NCBI RefSeq assembly: GCF_023734775.1
Contig: NZ_AP025732.1
Location: 248,001-312,000, forward strand
Origin: Nostoc cf. commune SO-36
GTDB lineage: Bacteria > Cyanobacteriota > Cyanobacteriia > Cyanobacteriales > Nostocaceae
Direction of reading: 5' to 3'
Length of the DNA: 64,000 nucleotides
Of this stretch, positions 47,487 to 56,359 are shown in pieces (position 1 is the stretch's first letter; each line of letters begins with the position of its first letter). The notes beneath the pieces were generated by a model. That model was given only the letters and a program-made list of their open reading frames with translations, did not search any database and was not told the DNA's origin. The position numbers and the translations under genes were made by a program.

Positions 47487-47742
47487 TGAACCTCCAAGAG
47501 ATGAACAAACAATTTTACGAGATACTACAAGATTTCAAAAGAATTCGCGGAAGTATGACGGCAGATGTATTTATTGTGAATTGCTTACAGGAATGTATTG
47601 GTATGTAGATAATTTACATTATGGTACAGCCGCTCACTTAGAAGTTTTTGATAAAAGAGGATATCATATTGGGGAAGCTGATTTGCAAGGAGATATTAAT
47701 ACTAGTAAAAAAGATAAAAACAAAACTATTGATTTGTCCTAA
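47455..47742 (+). pseudogene. C-terminal fragment resembling a colicin E3-type ribonuclease domain
   Basis: An open stretch without a normal start, ending at 47742. It reads TTRFQKNSRKYDGRCIYCEL, then YVDNLHYGTAAHLEVFDKRG and YHIGEADLQGDINTSKKDK. The pattern HxG...LEVFDKRGxHxGEAD resembles the end of colicin E3/cloacin-type rRNase domains found at the tips of polymorphic toxins. There is no delivery domain. It overlaps, on the other strand, the start of the HNH fragment. Family assignment is by pattern memory and should be treated as tentative. Confidence 0.4.
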
Positions 47743-47856
47743 TCAATGCTTGTCTATCGACTATTAACTTTAATTCCACCGCACATTTTTCCTTACTAAC
47801 AACTCTCAGAATCAAAACTCAGTTAGAAAAAACCTAAAAATATTGATAAGCTGGAG

Positions 47857-48399
47857 TTAAATTTTGTCAATCTGCAAATTTTCAGGATTTTTAAGTATAA
47901 AACGATTATCAACTATTACTAAATCACCTGTGCAGCGAATTGGTAAACGCTCCTGATAGGCTTTAATCGCTAAGATATAATCATAGTCTACTAGTTCAGT
48001 TTTAATTTCTTGCAACTTATCAAAAACTGTACATACTAAAGTAATTTCTCCACTCAGTTTATCAATTTGAGGAGTGGCAATTTGCATAACCACACCTTGT
48101 ACGGTGAAATTGGGATAGTTGGTAATAAATTCACTTAATATATCAACTTGGTCACGATTTTCTACTATCTCTAATGTTTTTAATATATCGCTTATTCTTT
48201 CAGCATAATCTCCTAAATTATGTTGGAGAGGTAGCAATATTTCATATTCATCGGCGGCATCTTTTTTCAGTCGCCAAATTGCCCCGGCATTATTATATAT
48301 ACGCCCTGTTTCATGCCAACCATTAGCTAGCAAGTGTGCCTTTAGCACATCAGGGTTAACAGTTTTGAGTATTTGACTATCTTTGATAGTAACTTTCAT
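47857..48399 (-). CDS. hypothetical protein, partner of a DUF4365 nuclease-like gene
   Basis: 180 aa, no family recognised. Soluble and acidic, with KAHLLANGWHETGRIYNNAG at about residues 20-39 and repeated beta-strand-like stretches (NFTVQGVVMQIATPQIDKL, EITLVCTVFDKLQEI). The ATG overlaps the stop of the upstream DUF4365 gene by four bases (ATGA), so the two are translationally coupled. That points to a shared task, for example nuclease plus sensor, inhibitor or immunity factor, but there is no direct evidence. Confidence 0.55.
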   Translation of the reverse strand: MKVTIKDSQILKTVNPDVLKAHLLANGWHETGRIYNNAGAIWRLKKDAADEYEILLPLQHNLGDYAERISDILKTLEIVENRDQVDILSEFITNYPNFTVQGVVMQIATPQIDKLSGEITLVCTVFDKLQEIKTELVDYDYILAIKAYQERLPIRCTGDLVIVDNRFILKNPENLQIDKI

Positions 48400-48890
48400 G
48401 GCAAATCTCCAAAACTAATGCGTTGAATGATGGCTTGGAGTGCATCTGGCGTAAACTGATTACTACGGGGTACTTCAATAGTAACATTGGTTGTATTTTC
48501 GGTGTCTGGCATTCCGCGCAAGGATACCCAGTAAGCACAATTTCTTAGACACAGTTCGGATTCTGTTTGTTTTATCCAGTCTGTTATTTTTTCAGAAACT
48601 AAAACGACTACTAAAATCCGAGGGACAAGGGCATTGATTTTTAAATCGTTATAATTTTTGAGATTGAGGGGATATTTAATATAGCTCTCATCCAGAATAC
48701 CTCTAGATGTACATTTTAGTTGTAGTTCCAGTCTAGGGGAAAGGATTTTACCTGTACCACCTCTACTGACTATGCCTAAATCTACACTGTCGTTATCAAC
48801 TTCTGGTCTATATAAAGAATAACCTGCAACGGCGGCGATCGCTCTAATATAGCTGATGCCAAATTGTTCTTTTTTTTGGTTAATATCCAT
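48396..48890 (-). CDS. DUF4365 domain protein (PD-(D/E)XK nuclease-like)
   Basis: 164 aa with the DUF4365 layout: an N-terminal helix QFGISYIRAIAAVAGYSLYR, then NDSVDLGIVSRGG and PRLELQLKCTSR. D ... E-L-Q-L-K fits the D-(D/E)XK metal-binding core of restriction-endonuclease-like proteins (E-x-Q-x-K form). DUF4365 domains are found in defence and toxin contexts, sometimes fused to other modules. It is the first gene of a two-gene operon with the 180-aa protein. Confidence 0.72.
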   Translation of the reverse strand: MDINQKKEQFGISYIRAIAAVAGYSLYRPEVDNDSVDLGIVSRGGTGKILSPRLELQLKCTSRGILDESYIKYPLNLKNYNDLKINALVPRILVVVLVSEKITDWIKQTESELCLRNCAYWVSLRGMPDTENTTNVTIEVPRSNQFTPDALQAIIQRISFGDLP

Positions 48891-48929
48891 ATTATGTTGG
48901 ATGGTCAGACTTTATCTTCCAGCAGATTA

Positions 48930-49172
48930 TCACTGCACCGTTTCTCGCACCCGTAGCCTCACGCCAAACCCTCGCGGATACCTCTGCACCGCCTCCACCA
49001 ATGGATAAACCTGCAAAAACCCAAGTTCCATCGGTTCGACTGCTAAACTCAAAATCGCTGACTTTAAATCTCCTCTCGCATCAGGAGGCGCTATCAGCGA
49101 AACCGATGCACCTTGCTTAAACAGTCCTTTATAACTTGAAAGTTTAGGCTCAAAGTTGAGCCTCTGAGGGTG
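48930..49172 (-). pseudogene. C-terminal fragment of an unidentified protein
   Basis: Minus-strand open stretch of about 80 codons without start, reading SSYKGLFKQGASVSLIAPPD, ILSLAVEPMELGFLQVYPLV and RYPRGFGVRLRVRETVQ before a stop at 48930. The protein-like content suggests a truncated gene, but I do not know the family. It is on the same strand and immediately upstream of the DUF4365 gene. Confidence 0.4.
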
Positions 49173-49184
49173 AACCGTTTAACT

Positions 49185-49217
49185 TCCAATGCCCCATGCC
49201 CAATGCCCAATGCCCAT
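49185..49217. repeat. heptameric short tandem repeat (cccaatg)
   Basis: About four and a half units of cccaatg/cccatg, the reverse-complement version of the tract at 2501-2553. Confidence 0.75.
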
Positions 49218-49391
49218 TTCATTTTGTATAAATAAGACCAATACCTCTATAGAAGTAAGTAATTGTGGGGATTTAATAATTGCCAAGCTTAAACAAAATA
49301 GTATTAGGAATTTAACATTATCCGCAAAGAGAAGGACTACAATCAAAACGGACAAATGTTTCATGCTCCAACAACAGAGGATTACAAAGCT

Positions 49392-49532
49392 ATGTCCGAC
49401 TTAAATCGAGGAATTATGAAATTTGAGGGTGCAGATTCCCCAAAAGTAGTCACTATCTCTACCGTGTTGCTTCTGGGATCAATCGCTGCTCTCATAATCT
49501 GGGCGCTGCAAGCTGCATACGCGCTAAACTAA
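49392..49532 (+). CDS. small single-span membrane protein (46 aa)
   Basis: Reads MSDLNRGIMKFEGADSPKVV and then a single hydrophobic segment VLLLGSIAALIIWALQAAYAL. Short proteins of this build (soluble N-terminal half, one helix) are typical of accessory subunits of thylakoid complexes, and this one looks conserved, but I cannot name it. Below the length usually annotated automatically, so easily missed. Confidence 0.5.
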   Translation: MSDLNRGIMKFEGADSPKVVTISTVLLLGSIAALIIWALQAAYALN

Positions 49533-49899
49533 AAACATTAGTTGCCTAAAAGGGCACTGGTAAAAACGGTTTCCGTCGTAGCCAAGTGTCCATTTAGCAA
49601 CTAGTAAATGAAGAAGAATCCAGAATCCAGAATCCAGAATCCAGAATCCAGAATCCAGAATGCTTTTCTTTTGGTGATTTAAACCACCACCTAATTTTAG
49701 ACCTCTAAATCTAAGATTTGGATCGTTTGAAACCCCTGTGTTCATGCCCAATTCATTCTGAATTCTGAATCCTGACTCCTACTTCTGAATTCTTTTTGAG
49801 AAAAAAACGTTCTATAACCATCAAAAATTTCAGAAAAACTTTAGATTTGAGATTTGAGGTTTTAGATGGAAAATTTAAATCTAAAATCCAAAATCCAGA
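49533..49899. other. intergenic region with short tandem repeats
   Basis: No gene. Holds the gaatcca heptamer array (49616-49661) and a related tract ctgaattctgaatcctgac near 49758-49780, then A/T-rich DNA up to the next start. Confidence 0.5.
49616..49661. repeat. heptameric short tandem repeat (gaatcca)6
   Basis: Six perfect units of gaatcca plus four bases. A third STRR unit type in this window. Confidence 0.9.
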
Positions 49900-52800
49900 A
49901 TGTTTGAACCTTGGGGTGTCTTAGTTCTTTTAATTGTCTGCCCCCTCTTGGGCGGATTACCCCTGATTGCATGGATAACTTACGCGCTGACGCGGAAACA
50001 GTTATCACAAGTTGGCACAAGAAACATCAGCGTATCGGCTGCCTTTTATCATGGCGGCAAATTTGTCGGAATTCTGGCAGTCTTGTCAGAAGCCTTTAAA
50101 GGAGTTGCGGCAGTTTTACTCAGCCGCGTTTTCTTCCCAGAAGGATCGTCTTGGGAATTGGTTGCGCTGATCGCTCTGGTAATCGGTAGATATTGGATAG
50201 GCAGAGGGGCAGGTACGACAAATGTTGTTTGGGGATTTGTCGTACATGATCCATTGGTTGCAATCTTTGTATCTTTCTTTGCAGGTATTAGTTTTACAAT
50301 TCTCCAATCAAAACGGGTAGTCAAATTTGGGGTTTTGCTTCTTTTTCCTCTATTTGTGGCACTTTTGCACCTAAGCGATATTCCCCGGATGCTTGCTTCT
50401 GTCACCTTAGCTGGTTTAATGTTTTGGATTTACACCAAAATTCCTGATGACATGAACCTACCAGCCCAAGATGCACAAACAGAATCGCAAGCGATGTTGG
50501 AATTTTTACGAGGCGATGTCTACGACGGGCTACGCCAACGCACAGTGGTTTCTTTAGATGAAGAGTTGGATGCTGCCATTGTCGGCGAAAAGGCAGCTAC
50601 ATTATCTCAAATTAAGCGCTGGGGTTATTCAGTGCCGAAGGGATGGGTATTAGCACCAATCGAGAATCCTGAACTGTTGACATTTCTTCAGCCATCAGAA
50701 TTATCCCCCTTGGTGGTGCGTTCCTCCGCTATTGGAGAAGACTCAGAACACGCTTCTGCTGCTGGACAGTATGAAACAGTTTTAAATGTTACTAACTCAG
50801 AGGCATTGCAGCAAGCGATCGCTCAAGTTCAAGCTTCCTACAATCATCCTTATGCTGTGCAATATCGGCGCGATCGCGGCTTGAATGATACAGCAATGGC
50901 TGTGTTGATTCAACAACAAGTCCAGAGTGTATATTCTGGTGTCGCTTTCAGTCGCGATCCCATTACCCAACAAGGTGATGCAATCATCATTGAAGCCCTT
51001 CCCGGCAGCCCGACGCAAGTCGTTTCGGGAAAAGTTACACCAGAACAATATCGCGCTTTTGTCCTAGAAACAGAAAATTCTTACTCTGTACAATTAGAAG
51101 GTGAAGGACGAGTACCACAAGCATTAATCAAGCAAGTTGCATACTTAGCTTCCCGACTCGAAAAACGTTATCATGGCACTCCTCAAGATATCGAGTGGAG
51201 TTATGACGGTCAAACGCTTTGGGTATTGCAATCTCGACCGATTACCACACTGCTACCCATCTGGACACGTAAAATCGCCGCCGAAGTGATCCCCGGAGTC
51301 ATTCACCCTTTAACATGGTCGATTAATCGTCCCTTAACTTGTGGAGTTTGGGGAGAATTTTTTACTTTAGTTTTAGGCGATCGCGCTTTGGGGCTAGATT
51401 TCACCGAGACAGCAACTCTGCATTATTCCAGAGCCTACTTTAATGCATCCCTCTTAGGAGATATTTTTATCCGCATGGGATTGCCGCCGGAAAGTCTGGA
51501 ATTTTTAACCAGAGGAGCTAAATTAAGTAAACCGTCCTTGCAGTCAACCTGGGAAAATTTGCCGGGATTAGGGAGGTTGCTGAAGCGGGAATTAAGTTTA
51601 GAAAAAGACTTTAAGCGGGATTATCAGAAACGCTTCATTCCTGGGTTGTCGCAATTGGCACAGGAAGATACAGATAACTTGGAACCATCAAAGCTGCTGG
51701 CAAGAATTGATTTTATTCTGGAGTTGCTGCATCGAGGAACGTATTACAGCATTTTAGCTCCCTTGAGTGCTGCCTTAAGACAAGCGATTTTTCGGGTAAA
51801 AGATGGCCAAATTGATAATAGTGTAACCCCAGAAGTAGCAGCATTGCGATCGCTCAGTGCCATAGCGACAGATGCCAAGCAAATATTAGTTGAGTTTGAG
51901 CCACAGCAGGTATTTGAGCAATTAAAGCAAACCCCAGAAGGAGAAAAGATCCTGCAAGCATTTGATGAATTGCTTCAGGATTACGGCTATTTAAGTGAAG
52001 TGGGAACCGATATCTCCGTCCCCACCTGGCGGGAAAATCCCCAGATGATCAAGCAGATGTTTGTGCAGTTAATGCAGGGTAACGAACCACAAGCAGGCGC
52101 TAAAGACGCAATTAATAGCATCTTTGCTGGTAAACGCAAACGCTCGTTTGTGCAACAGCGTGTAGATATCAAAGGGCGAGTCACCGAAGTTTATTCGCGG
52201 CTGTTAGCTGAATTGCGTTGGAGTTTTGTGGCTTTAGAGAAGATTTGGTTAAACTCTGGTTTACTCAACAAAACAGGAGATATCTTTTTTCTCAACTTTG
52301 ATGAAGTGCGGCGTTTAGTTGGGGGTGAAGATTTCAGCTTAATTGAGTTAGTGGAATTGAGGCGATCGCAATTTTTCCAATATAGTGAGATTATTCAAGT
52401 ACCTCTTTTAGTTTACGGCAATACACCTCCTCACCCCTTAGCTCCCTCTCCTCTCTACTCTGACCAAATTTTACAAGGTATCGGAGCTAGCCAGGGGCAA
52501 GCCGAAGGTAGAGTAAAAGTGTTGCGAAATTTACAAGATGTGCCAGAGATTGACCGAGATACGATTCTGGTAGTGCCTTACACAGATTCCGGTTGGGCGC
52601 CATTGTTATTGAGGGCTGGGGGATTAATTGCCGAAGCTGGTGGAAGGCTTTCTCACGGTGCGATCATTGCTCGTGAATATGGAATACCCGCAGTCATGGA
52701 TGTTCACGGTGCTACATGGCTTTTGCAAGATGGTCAACGGGTACGAATTGATGGGTCTAGGGGTATTGTGGAACTATCTAACGATTTAAGACCAGAATGA
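49900..52800 (+). CDS. PlsY-like / ATP-grasp / PEP-mobile-domain fusion protein
   Basis: 966 aa in three parts. Residues 1-185 form a membrane domain resembling glycerol-3-phosphate acyltransferase PlsY (GTRNISVSAAFYHGGKF, SEAFKGVAAVLL, GRYWIGRGAGTTNVVWG), with about five hydrophobic segments. Residues about 215-460 are a pyruvate phosphate dikinase-type ATP-grasp domain (VVRSSAIGEDSEHASAAGQY, YSGVAFSRDPITQQGD, DIEWSYDG). The C-terminal part, about 860-960, is the PEP-utiliser mobile domain with the phosphohistidine motif GGRLSHGAIIAREYGIPAV. The PEP-binding barrel of PEP synthase is absent. In the PlsY motif the usual His is Arg. The reaction is unknown; it may phosphorylate or activate a lipid-linked substrate. 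The next gene overlaps by four bases. Confidence 0.82.
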   Translation: MFEPWGVLVLLIVCPLLGGLPLIAWITYALTRKQLSQVGTRNISVSAAFYHGGKFVGILAVLSEAFKGVAAVLLSRVFFPEGSSWELVALIALVIGRYWIGRGAGTTNVVWGFVVHDPLVAIFVSFFAGISFTILQSKRVVKFGVLLLFPLFVALLHLSDIPRMLASVTLAGLMFWIYTKIPDDMNLPAQDAQTESQAMLEFLRGDVYDGLRQRTVVSLDEELDAAIVGEKAATLSQIKRWGYSVPKGWVLAPIENPELLTFLQPSELSPLVVRSSAIGEDSEHASAAGQYETVLNVTNSEALQQAIAQVQASYNHPYAVQYRRDRGLNDTAMAVLIQQQVQSVYSGVAFSRDPITQQGDAIIIEALPGSPTQVVSGKVTPEQYRAFVLETENSYSVQLEGEGRVPQALIKQVAYLASRLEKRYHGTPQDIEWSYDGQTLWVLQSRPITTLLPIWTRKIAAEVIPGVIHPLTWSINRPLTCGVWGEFFTLVLGDRALGLDFTETATLHYSRAYFNASLLGDIFIRMGLPPESLEFLTRGAKLSKPSLQSTWENLPGLGRLLKRELSLEKDFKRDYQKRFIPGLSQLAQEDTDNLEPSKLLARIDFILELLHRGTYYSILAPLSAALRQAIFRVKDGQIDNSVTPEVAALRSLSAIATDAKQILVEFEPQQVFEQLKQTPEGEKILQAFDELLQDYGYLSEVGTDISVPTWRENPQMIKQMFVQLMQGNEPQAGAKDAINSIFAGKRKRSFVQQRVDIKGRVTEVYSRLLAELRWSFVALEKIWLNSGLLNKTGDIFFLNFDEVRRLVGGEDFSLIELVELRRSQFFQYSEIIQVPLLVYGNTPPHPLAPSPLYSDQILQGIGASQGQAEGRVKVLRNLQDVPEIDRDTILVVPYTDSGWAPLLLRAGGLIAEAGGRLSHGAIIAREYGIPAVMDVHGATWLLQDGQRVRIDGSRGIVELSNDLRPE
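50512..50540. repeat. repeat-like insertion in the PlsY-fusion coding frame
   Basis: ggcgatgtctacgacgggct followed by acgccaacgc matches the dispersed Nostoc-type repeat also seen at about 58588-58607 (gcgatgtctccgacgggct). Here it is in frame and gives residues about 205-214 (GDVYDGLRQR), in the linker between membrane and ATP-grasp domains, where extra residues are tolerated. Confidence 0.5.
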
Positions 52801-53132
52801 TTACCACTTCTCTGAAAAACTTAGTAGAAGAGTCTGTTTCTCACAATCCCGAAATCAAGAAAAAGGTAATGCTACGCTTTGGCGACTTACCTCATCTAAC
52901 TAACTTTTCTCAAGCCCGTTTTGCGCCCGGACAAACCGCACCAGCACACGCGCATCAAGATATGTGTGAAGTATTCTTTGTAGAAGCTGGTTCGGGCGTA
53001 ATTCACATTGATGGTAAAAAGTACCCACTACTACCGGGAAATTGCGTAGCAATAGAAGTAGGAGAAGTACATGAAATTGTCAATAGTGGCTCAACTGAGC
53101 TTATTTTGACATATTTTGGTTTGCGAGTATAA
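52797..53132 (+). CDS. cupin-domain protein
   Basis: Small beta-barrel protein of 111 aa with a complete cupin metal site: PGQTAPAHAHQDMCEVFFVEAG (two His and a Glu) at about residues 43-64 and GEVHEIVNSG (the last His) at about 91-100. The gene starts inside the stop of the PlsY-fusion gene (ATGA), so it is translationally coupled and probably works in the same pathway. Substrate unknown. Confidence 0.85.
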   Translation: MITTSLKNLVEESVSHNPEIKKKVMLRFGDLPHLTNFSQARFAPGQTAPAHAHQDMCEVFFVEAGSGVIHIDGKKYPLLPGNCVAIEVGEVHEIVNSGSTELILTYFGLRV

Positions 53133-53227
53133 AAAGTTCCCAGCCTCCAGGCTGGGAAGCAGTTAGGGCAAAGGCTATGTCTTAACTGAGTGCTATTTGA
53201 TATAAACAAAGGTACATTCTTGGCATT

Positions 53228-53584
53228 TTAATATACCAAAGGTGTTGCGCCGCGCATTTGACGTAAAGAATTTATACAGGCAGCACAGTCGCAGCCAAAT
53301 AAGTTGATTGCCACATCGCTTTCTTGATCGTTGAACTCCAGCATGGGAGCATCTTCTTGAGAAAACTCTATTTCCGGCTGATAATTAGGAATTTGAGCCA
53401 ATACAGAAGCCCTTGCACACACTAAACCCACTTTATGTTTATTGCGTATACAAGATAGATTATCTGTAGTCTTAGCTTCTGGTTGTGGCTCCATAGCTTG
53501 TGCTTGATTGAGCATTACTCCCATAGAGAGAATAGAGCTAATCAGTACAGGAGAAGAAAGGAAGGTTAGTATAATTTTGTTCAT
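53228..53584 (-). CDS. exported hypothetical protein with Cys-rich end
   Basis: 118 aa. A signal peptide with a hydrophobic core (LTFLSSPVLISSILSMGVML) is followed by a cleavage-like AQAMEP at about residue 29. The mature part is acidic (SQEDAPMLEFNDQESD) and ends with LFGCDCAACINSL, three Cys close together, a possible metal or disulfide site. I do not recognise a family. It stands alone downstream of the cupin gene on the other strand. Confidence 0.6.
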   Translation of the reverse strand: MNKIILTFLSSPVLISSILSMGVMLNQAQAMEPQPEAKTTDNLSCIRNKHKVGLVCARASVLAQIPNYQPEIEFSQEDAPMLEFNDQESDVAINLFGCDCAACINSLRQMRGATPLVY

Positions 53585-53719
53585 TTGGTTACTTAGAAAA
53601 GGATTGCGATCGCTCAGATTATCCGATTAAATCTTACGCGCAAGTAAATGTCTATCAGGAATACAATAATTTTACTTATGAATTTTGACTACCAACCACC
53701 AAGCGAAATTCATATTTCC

Positions 53720-55239
53720 CTATGAACTGTGAACAAGCGGTTGATAATTAGATATGCGATGTCTAGTAACAAGTCGTGCAGTATCTACGCATCCTCTGGA
53801 AATATACTTTTTCAGCAACTTACCCACAATTGAGATACCTTGCTCAATCTCCTCTGGTGGGAGACAAAAAGTTAAACGCATTGCTGGATAACCCTGCTTA
53901 TCGGGGAAAAACGCCGAACCGCACGCTAGGTAAATATTTTGTGCAAAGGCTTCCTTACGAATTGTCCCAATCGGAATATCATCTGGTAACTGTACCCATA
54001 AAAATAATCCTCCTGTGGGAACTGTCCACCGGATTTCTTCAGGAAAATAACGCTCCAAAGCTTGCAGCATGGTATTGCGACTTTGTAGATTATCTGCGCG
54101 AAGTCGGCTGAGGTGACGGCGATAATGTCCTGAAGCGAGATATTCGCTAACTATTGTTTGCGAAATACTTGATGTGTGCAAGTCATGAAGCAACTTTCGC
54201 TCAATAATTCCTTGATAATGCTTACCTGTAACTACCATATAGCCCACACGCAAACCAGGCATTAAAGTTTTAGAAAAAGTGCTTAAGTAAGTCACCAAAT
54301 TATTTTTATCTAAAGCTTAATTGGCGCTGGTACAGCATCGAAATTTATTCCTTCGTAAGCATTATCTTCCAAAATTGGGCACTCATATTTTTCAGCTAAG
54401 GCTAATAATTGCTGACGATGAGTTTGTGTTGTTGTCAATCCCGTAGGATTGTGAAAAGTACTAATTGTATAAATTAATTTTGGGCGGTGGCTGTGTAAAT
54501 ATTTCTCTAATAAATCTAAATTCATTCCCTCCGCAGTCATAGGAATGCCAATAATCTTAGCTCCTAAGTTTTCTAAAATAGAAATTGCACCATAATAAGT
54601 AGGGGCTTCTACAATCACCCAATCACCAGATTGGACATAATAATTCATCGCTAATGACAACCCTTGCTGAGAGCCATTAGTAATAATTAAATTTTCTGGA
54701 AAAACCTCTAATCCTTGATGTACTAGCATCTGGGCAATTTGTCTGCACAGAGTTAGTTGTCCTTGAGGCATTTCGTGAGGAAAAAAAATATCAGCATCTT
54801 CTTGTTTTAATGCTCGTCTAGCAATGAGGTTGATATCTTTTGGTGGACGAGGATAACCGTACCCAAAATTAATCATTCCTGGCTGTGTTTGTGCTTGCAC
54901 TAGGGGAGTATACATCTCATAAAAAGAACACTTCCCTGGTTTTGTAATTATGACATTTTGGGCTGGGGCAAATGTAGATTCTAAGTTGGCACTCTTCAGA
55001 GAAACGCTGTTAACAAAATATCCTGAACCCTGACGAGCAGAAACAATTCCATCTGCTTCTAAAACGTTATATGCTTCAATAATCGTGAGTTTATTAACTT
55101 GTAAACTCTCTGCCAGAGAGCGGATAGAAGGTAAGCGATCGCCACTTTTGAGTGCGCCAGATTTAATTAGACTACTGATGCGATCGCGGATTTGTAAATA
55201 AATCGGCTTGTGGGACTGTCGTTCTAACAAAATTTTCAT
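53720..55239 (-). pseudogene. MocR/GntR-type regulator-aminotransferase gene with a frameshift
   Basis: N-terminal part (54310-55239): a GntR winged helix (RISSLIKSGALKSGDRLPSI, SLQVNKLTIIEAYNVLEADG) joined to the first half of a fold-type I aminotransferase (ITNGSQQGLSLAMNYYVQSG, FHNPTGLTTT, ILEDNAYEGINF). C-terminal part (53720-54298): STFSKTLMPGLRVGYMV with the PLP-binding Lys, then the small domain. Between PAPIK and ALDKNNLV one base is missing near 54318, which puts a stop in the way. Restored length is about 505 aa, the normal MocR size. These proteins regulate vitamin B6 or amino-acid genes, or act as plain aminotransferases. Confidence 0.8.
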
Positions 55240-55455
55240 TTTGGCGCACTCGTTAATGACTAAATAATCATCAATACTGGCAATATAAACTATTTTTGCT
55301 AACTTTACCTAGTACAGTTGAGAGTTTTTTTACTATACCAGTTGAGATTGCGCGTAACTGTACTAGATAAAATCTGTCAAAATTGTACCTTCTCAGTTGA
55401 AAATTATTACGTGAAAGTAAAAGTAATAGTTCACTATTAATCAGGTGCTTTCACT

Positions 55456-55671
55456 ATGAATAAATCTAATGTTTTATTAAATTTACGAAAATATTGGCAA
55501 TATTTTGTTATGTGGATGAGTAGTGGTTCTGATTTGCAAGTTTGGCACCAATCAGATCGTCGTGGTAACACTTCTTCTTGGCATGCTTACGATCCAATTA
55601 CAGGACGCTCTGCCTGTTTTGGTTCTGAAGAAGAAATGCGAATTTGGATTGATAAATGTTACTACAGATAA
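55456..55671 (+). CDS. small hypothetical protein (71 aa)
   Basis: 71 aa, rich in W, Y and charged residues: MWMSSGSDLQVWHQSDRRGN then SSWHAYDPITGRSACFGSEE and EMRIWIDKCYYR. The pattern V-W-x-x-x-D-x-x-G ... W-x-A-Y-D-P-x-T-G-R looks conserved and is probably a small beta-sheet fold. It is divergent from the MocR-type gene, with about 215 bases between the starts that may hold a shared control region. Function unknown. Confidence 0.6.
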   Translation: MNKSNVLLNLRKYWQYFVMWMSSGSDLQVWHQSDRRGNTSSWHAYDPITGRSACFGSEEEMRIWIDKCYYR

Positions 55672-55754
55672 AATCGGTATTGCTAAATTCTGCCTTTTAA
55701 CTCAATACGGTTCAGTTAAGCATTTCTTTCTTCTCTCTGCGTCCTCTGCGCCTT

Positions 55755-55806
55755 CTCTACGAGACGCTACGCGAAGGCGGTAGCCTGCGGCAAGCCGAAG
55801 CGTCTA
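55755..55806. repeat. interspersed repeat, ctacgagacgctacgcg type
   Basis: gacgctacgcgaaggcggta followed by gcctgcggcaagccgaagcg between genes; shares words with the repeats near 9000 and 62100. Confidence 0.5.
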
Positions 55807-55935
55807 CGTTAAAAAATTAACTTGGATAACAGAGTTTTAGCCTTAAACCGTATTGCCTTTTAACTTCTCTACAACAACATAGGGACGCAGATTTGTGCGC
55901 CCCTACGAAAACTTTATTCTACACAAGTGAAATAT

Positions 55936-56277
55936 TTAGCGTGATTCCATCTTAGAAACTCGCTCCTCTAATTTATTAACTTGTTGCTTCAATTCAATCA
56001 CTAAAGTTGCCAGCCGATCAAACATCGGATTTTGCTGTGATGAATTGCCTCTAGAACCCGTTCGTGGGGTAAGTGTTGTCCTTGGGGATGGAGACTGGCC
56101 GGTTCTACCTAGTTGAGACTCTATTTGATTTAACCGCGACTCGACACGATTTAAGTCCGCTTCTAGGTTGTTGATGCGGGAATCAACTTGCTGTGATGAG
56201 GCAATTTTGGCAAAAAAACTGCCCCAGATAATTGTTCCTAAAATCCCGGCGATTACTAGCACCTTGATTTTTTTCAT
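55936..56277 (-). CDS. exported or anchored coiled-coil protein
   Basis: 113 aa. An N-terminal hydrophobic segment VLVIAGILGTIIWGSFFAKI at about residues 6-25 (signal or anchor) precedes a coiled coil SRINNLEADLNRVESRLNQI, a low-complexity Pro/Ser/Thr/Arg-rich linker at about 60-80, and a second coiled coil ELKQQVNKLEERVSKMESR at the C-terminus. No enzymatic motif. It starts about 80 bases downstream of the SDR-CIA30 gene on the same strand, so they may be co-transcribed. Confidence 0.6.
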   Translation of the reverse strand: MKKIKVLVIAGILGTIIWGSFFAKIASSQQVDSRINNLEADLNRVESRLNQIESQLGRTGQSPSPRTTLTPRTGSRGNSSQQNPMFDRLATLVIELKQQVNKLEERVSKMESR

Positions 56278-56359
56278 ATCAATAGCTGACTTCTGACAAA
56301 AGTCGATTTAACCAGACTTTGCGGGTATGCTTACAGACTAAAAACCTGTTGGGGATATT

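Noticed and set aside
49616..49661. Possible CRISPR-like array
   Set aside because: Units are only 7 bases with no spacers; it is an STRR tract. No spaced repeats were seen anywhere in the window.
52800..53132. Cupin as a DNA-binding regulator
   Set aside because: The protein is only the barrel, with no helix-turn-helix.
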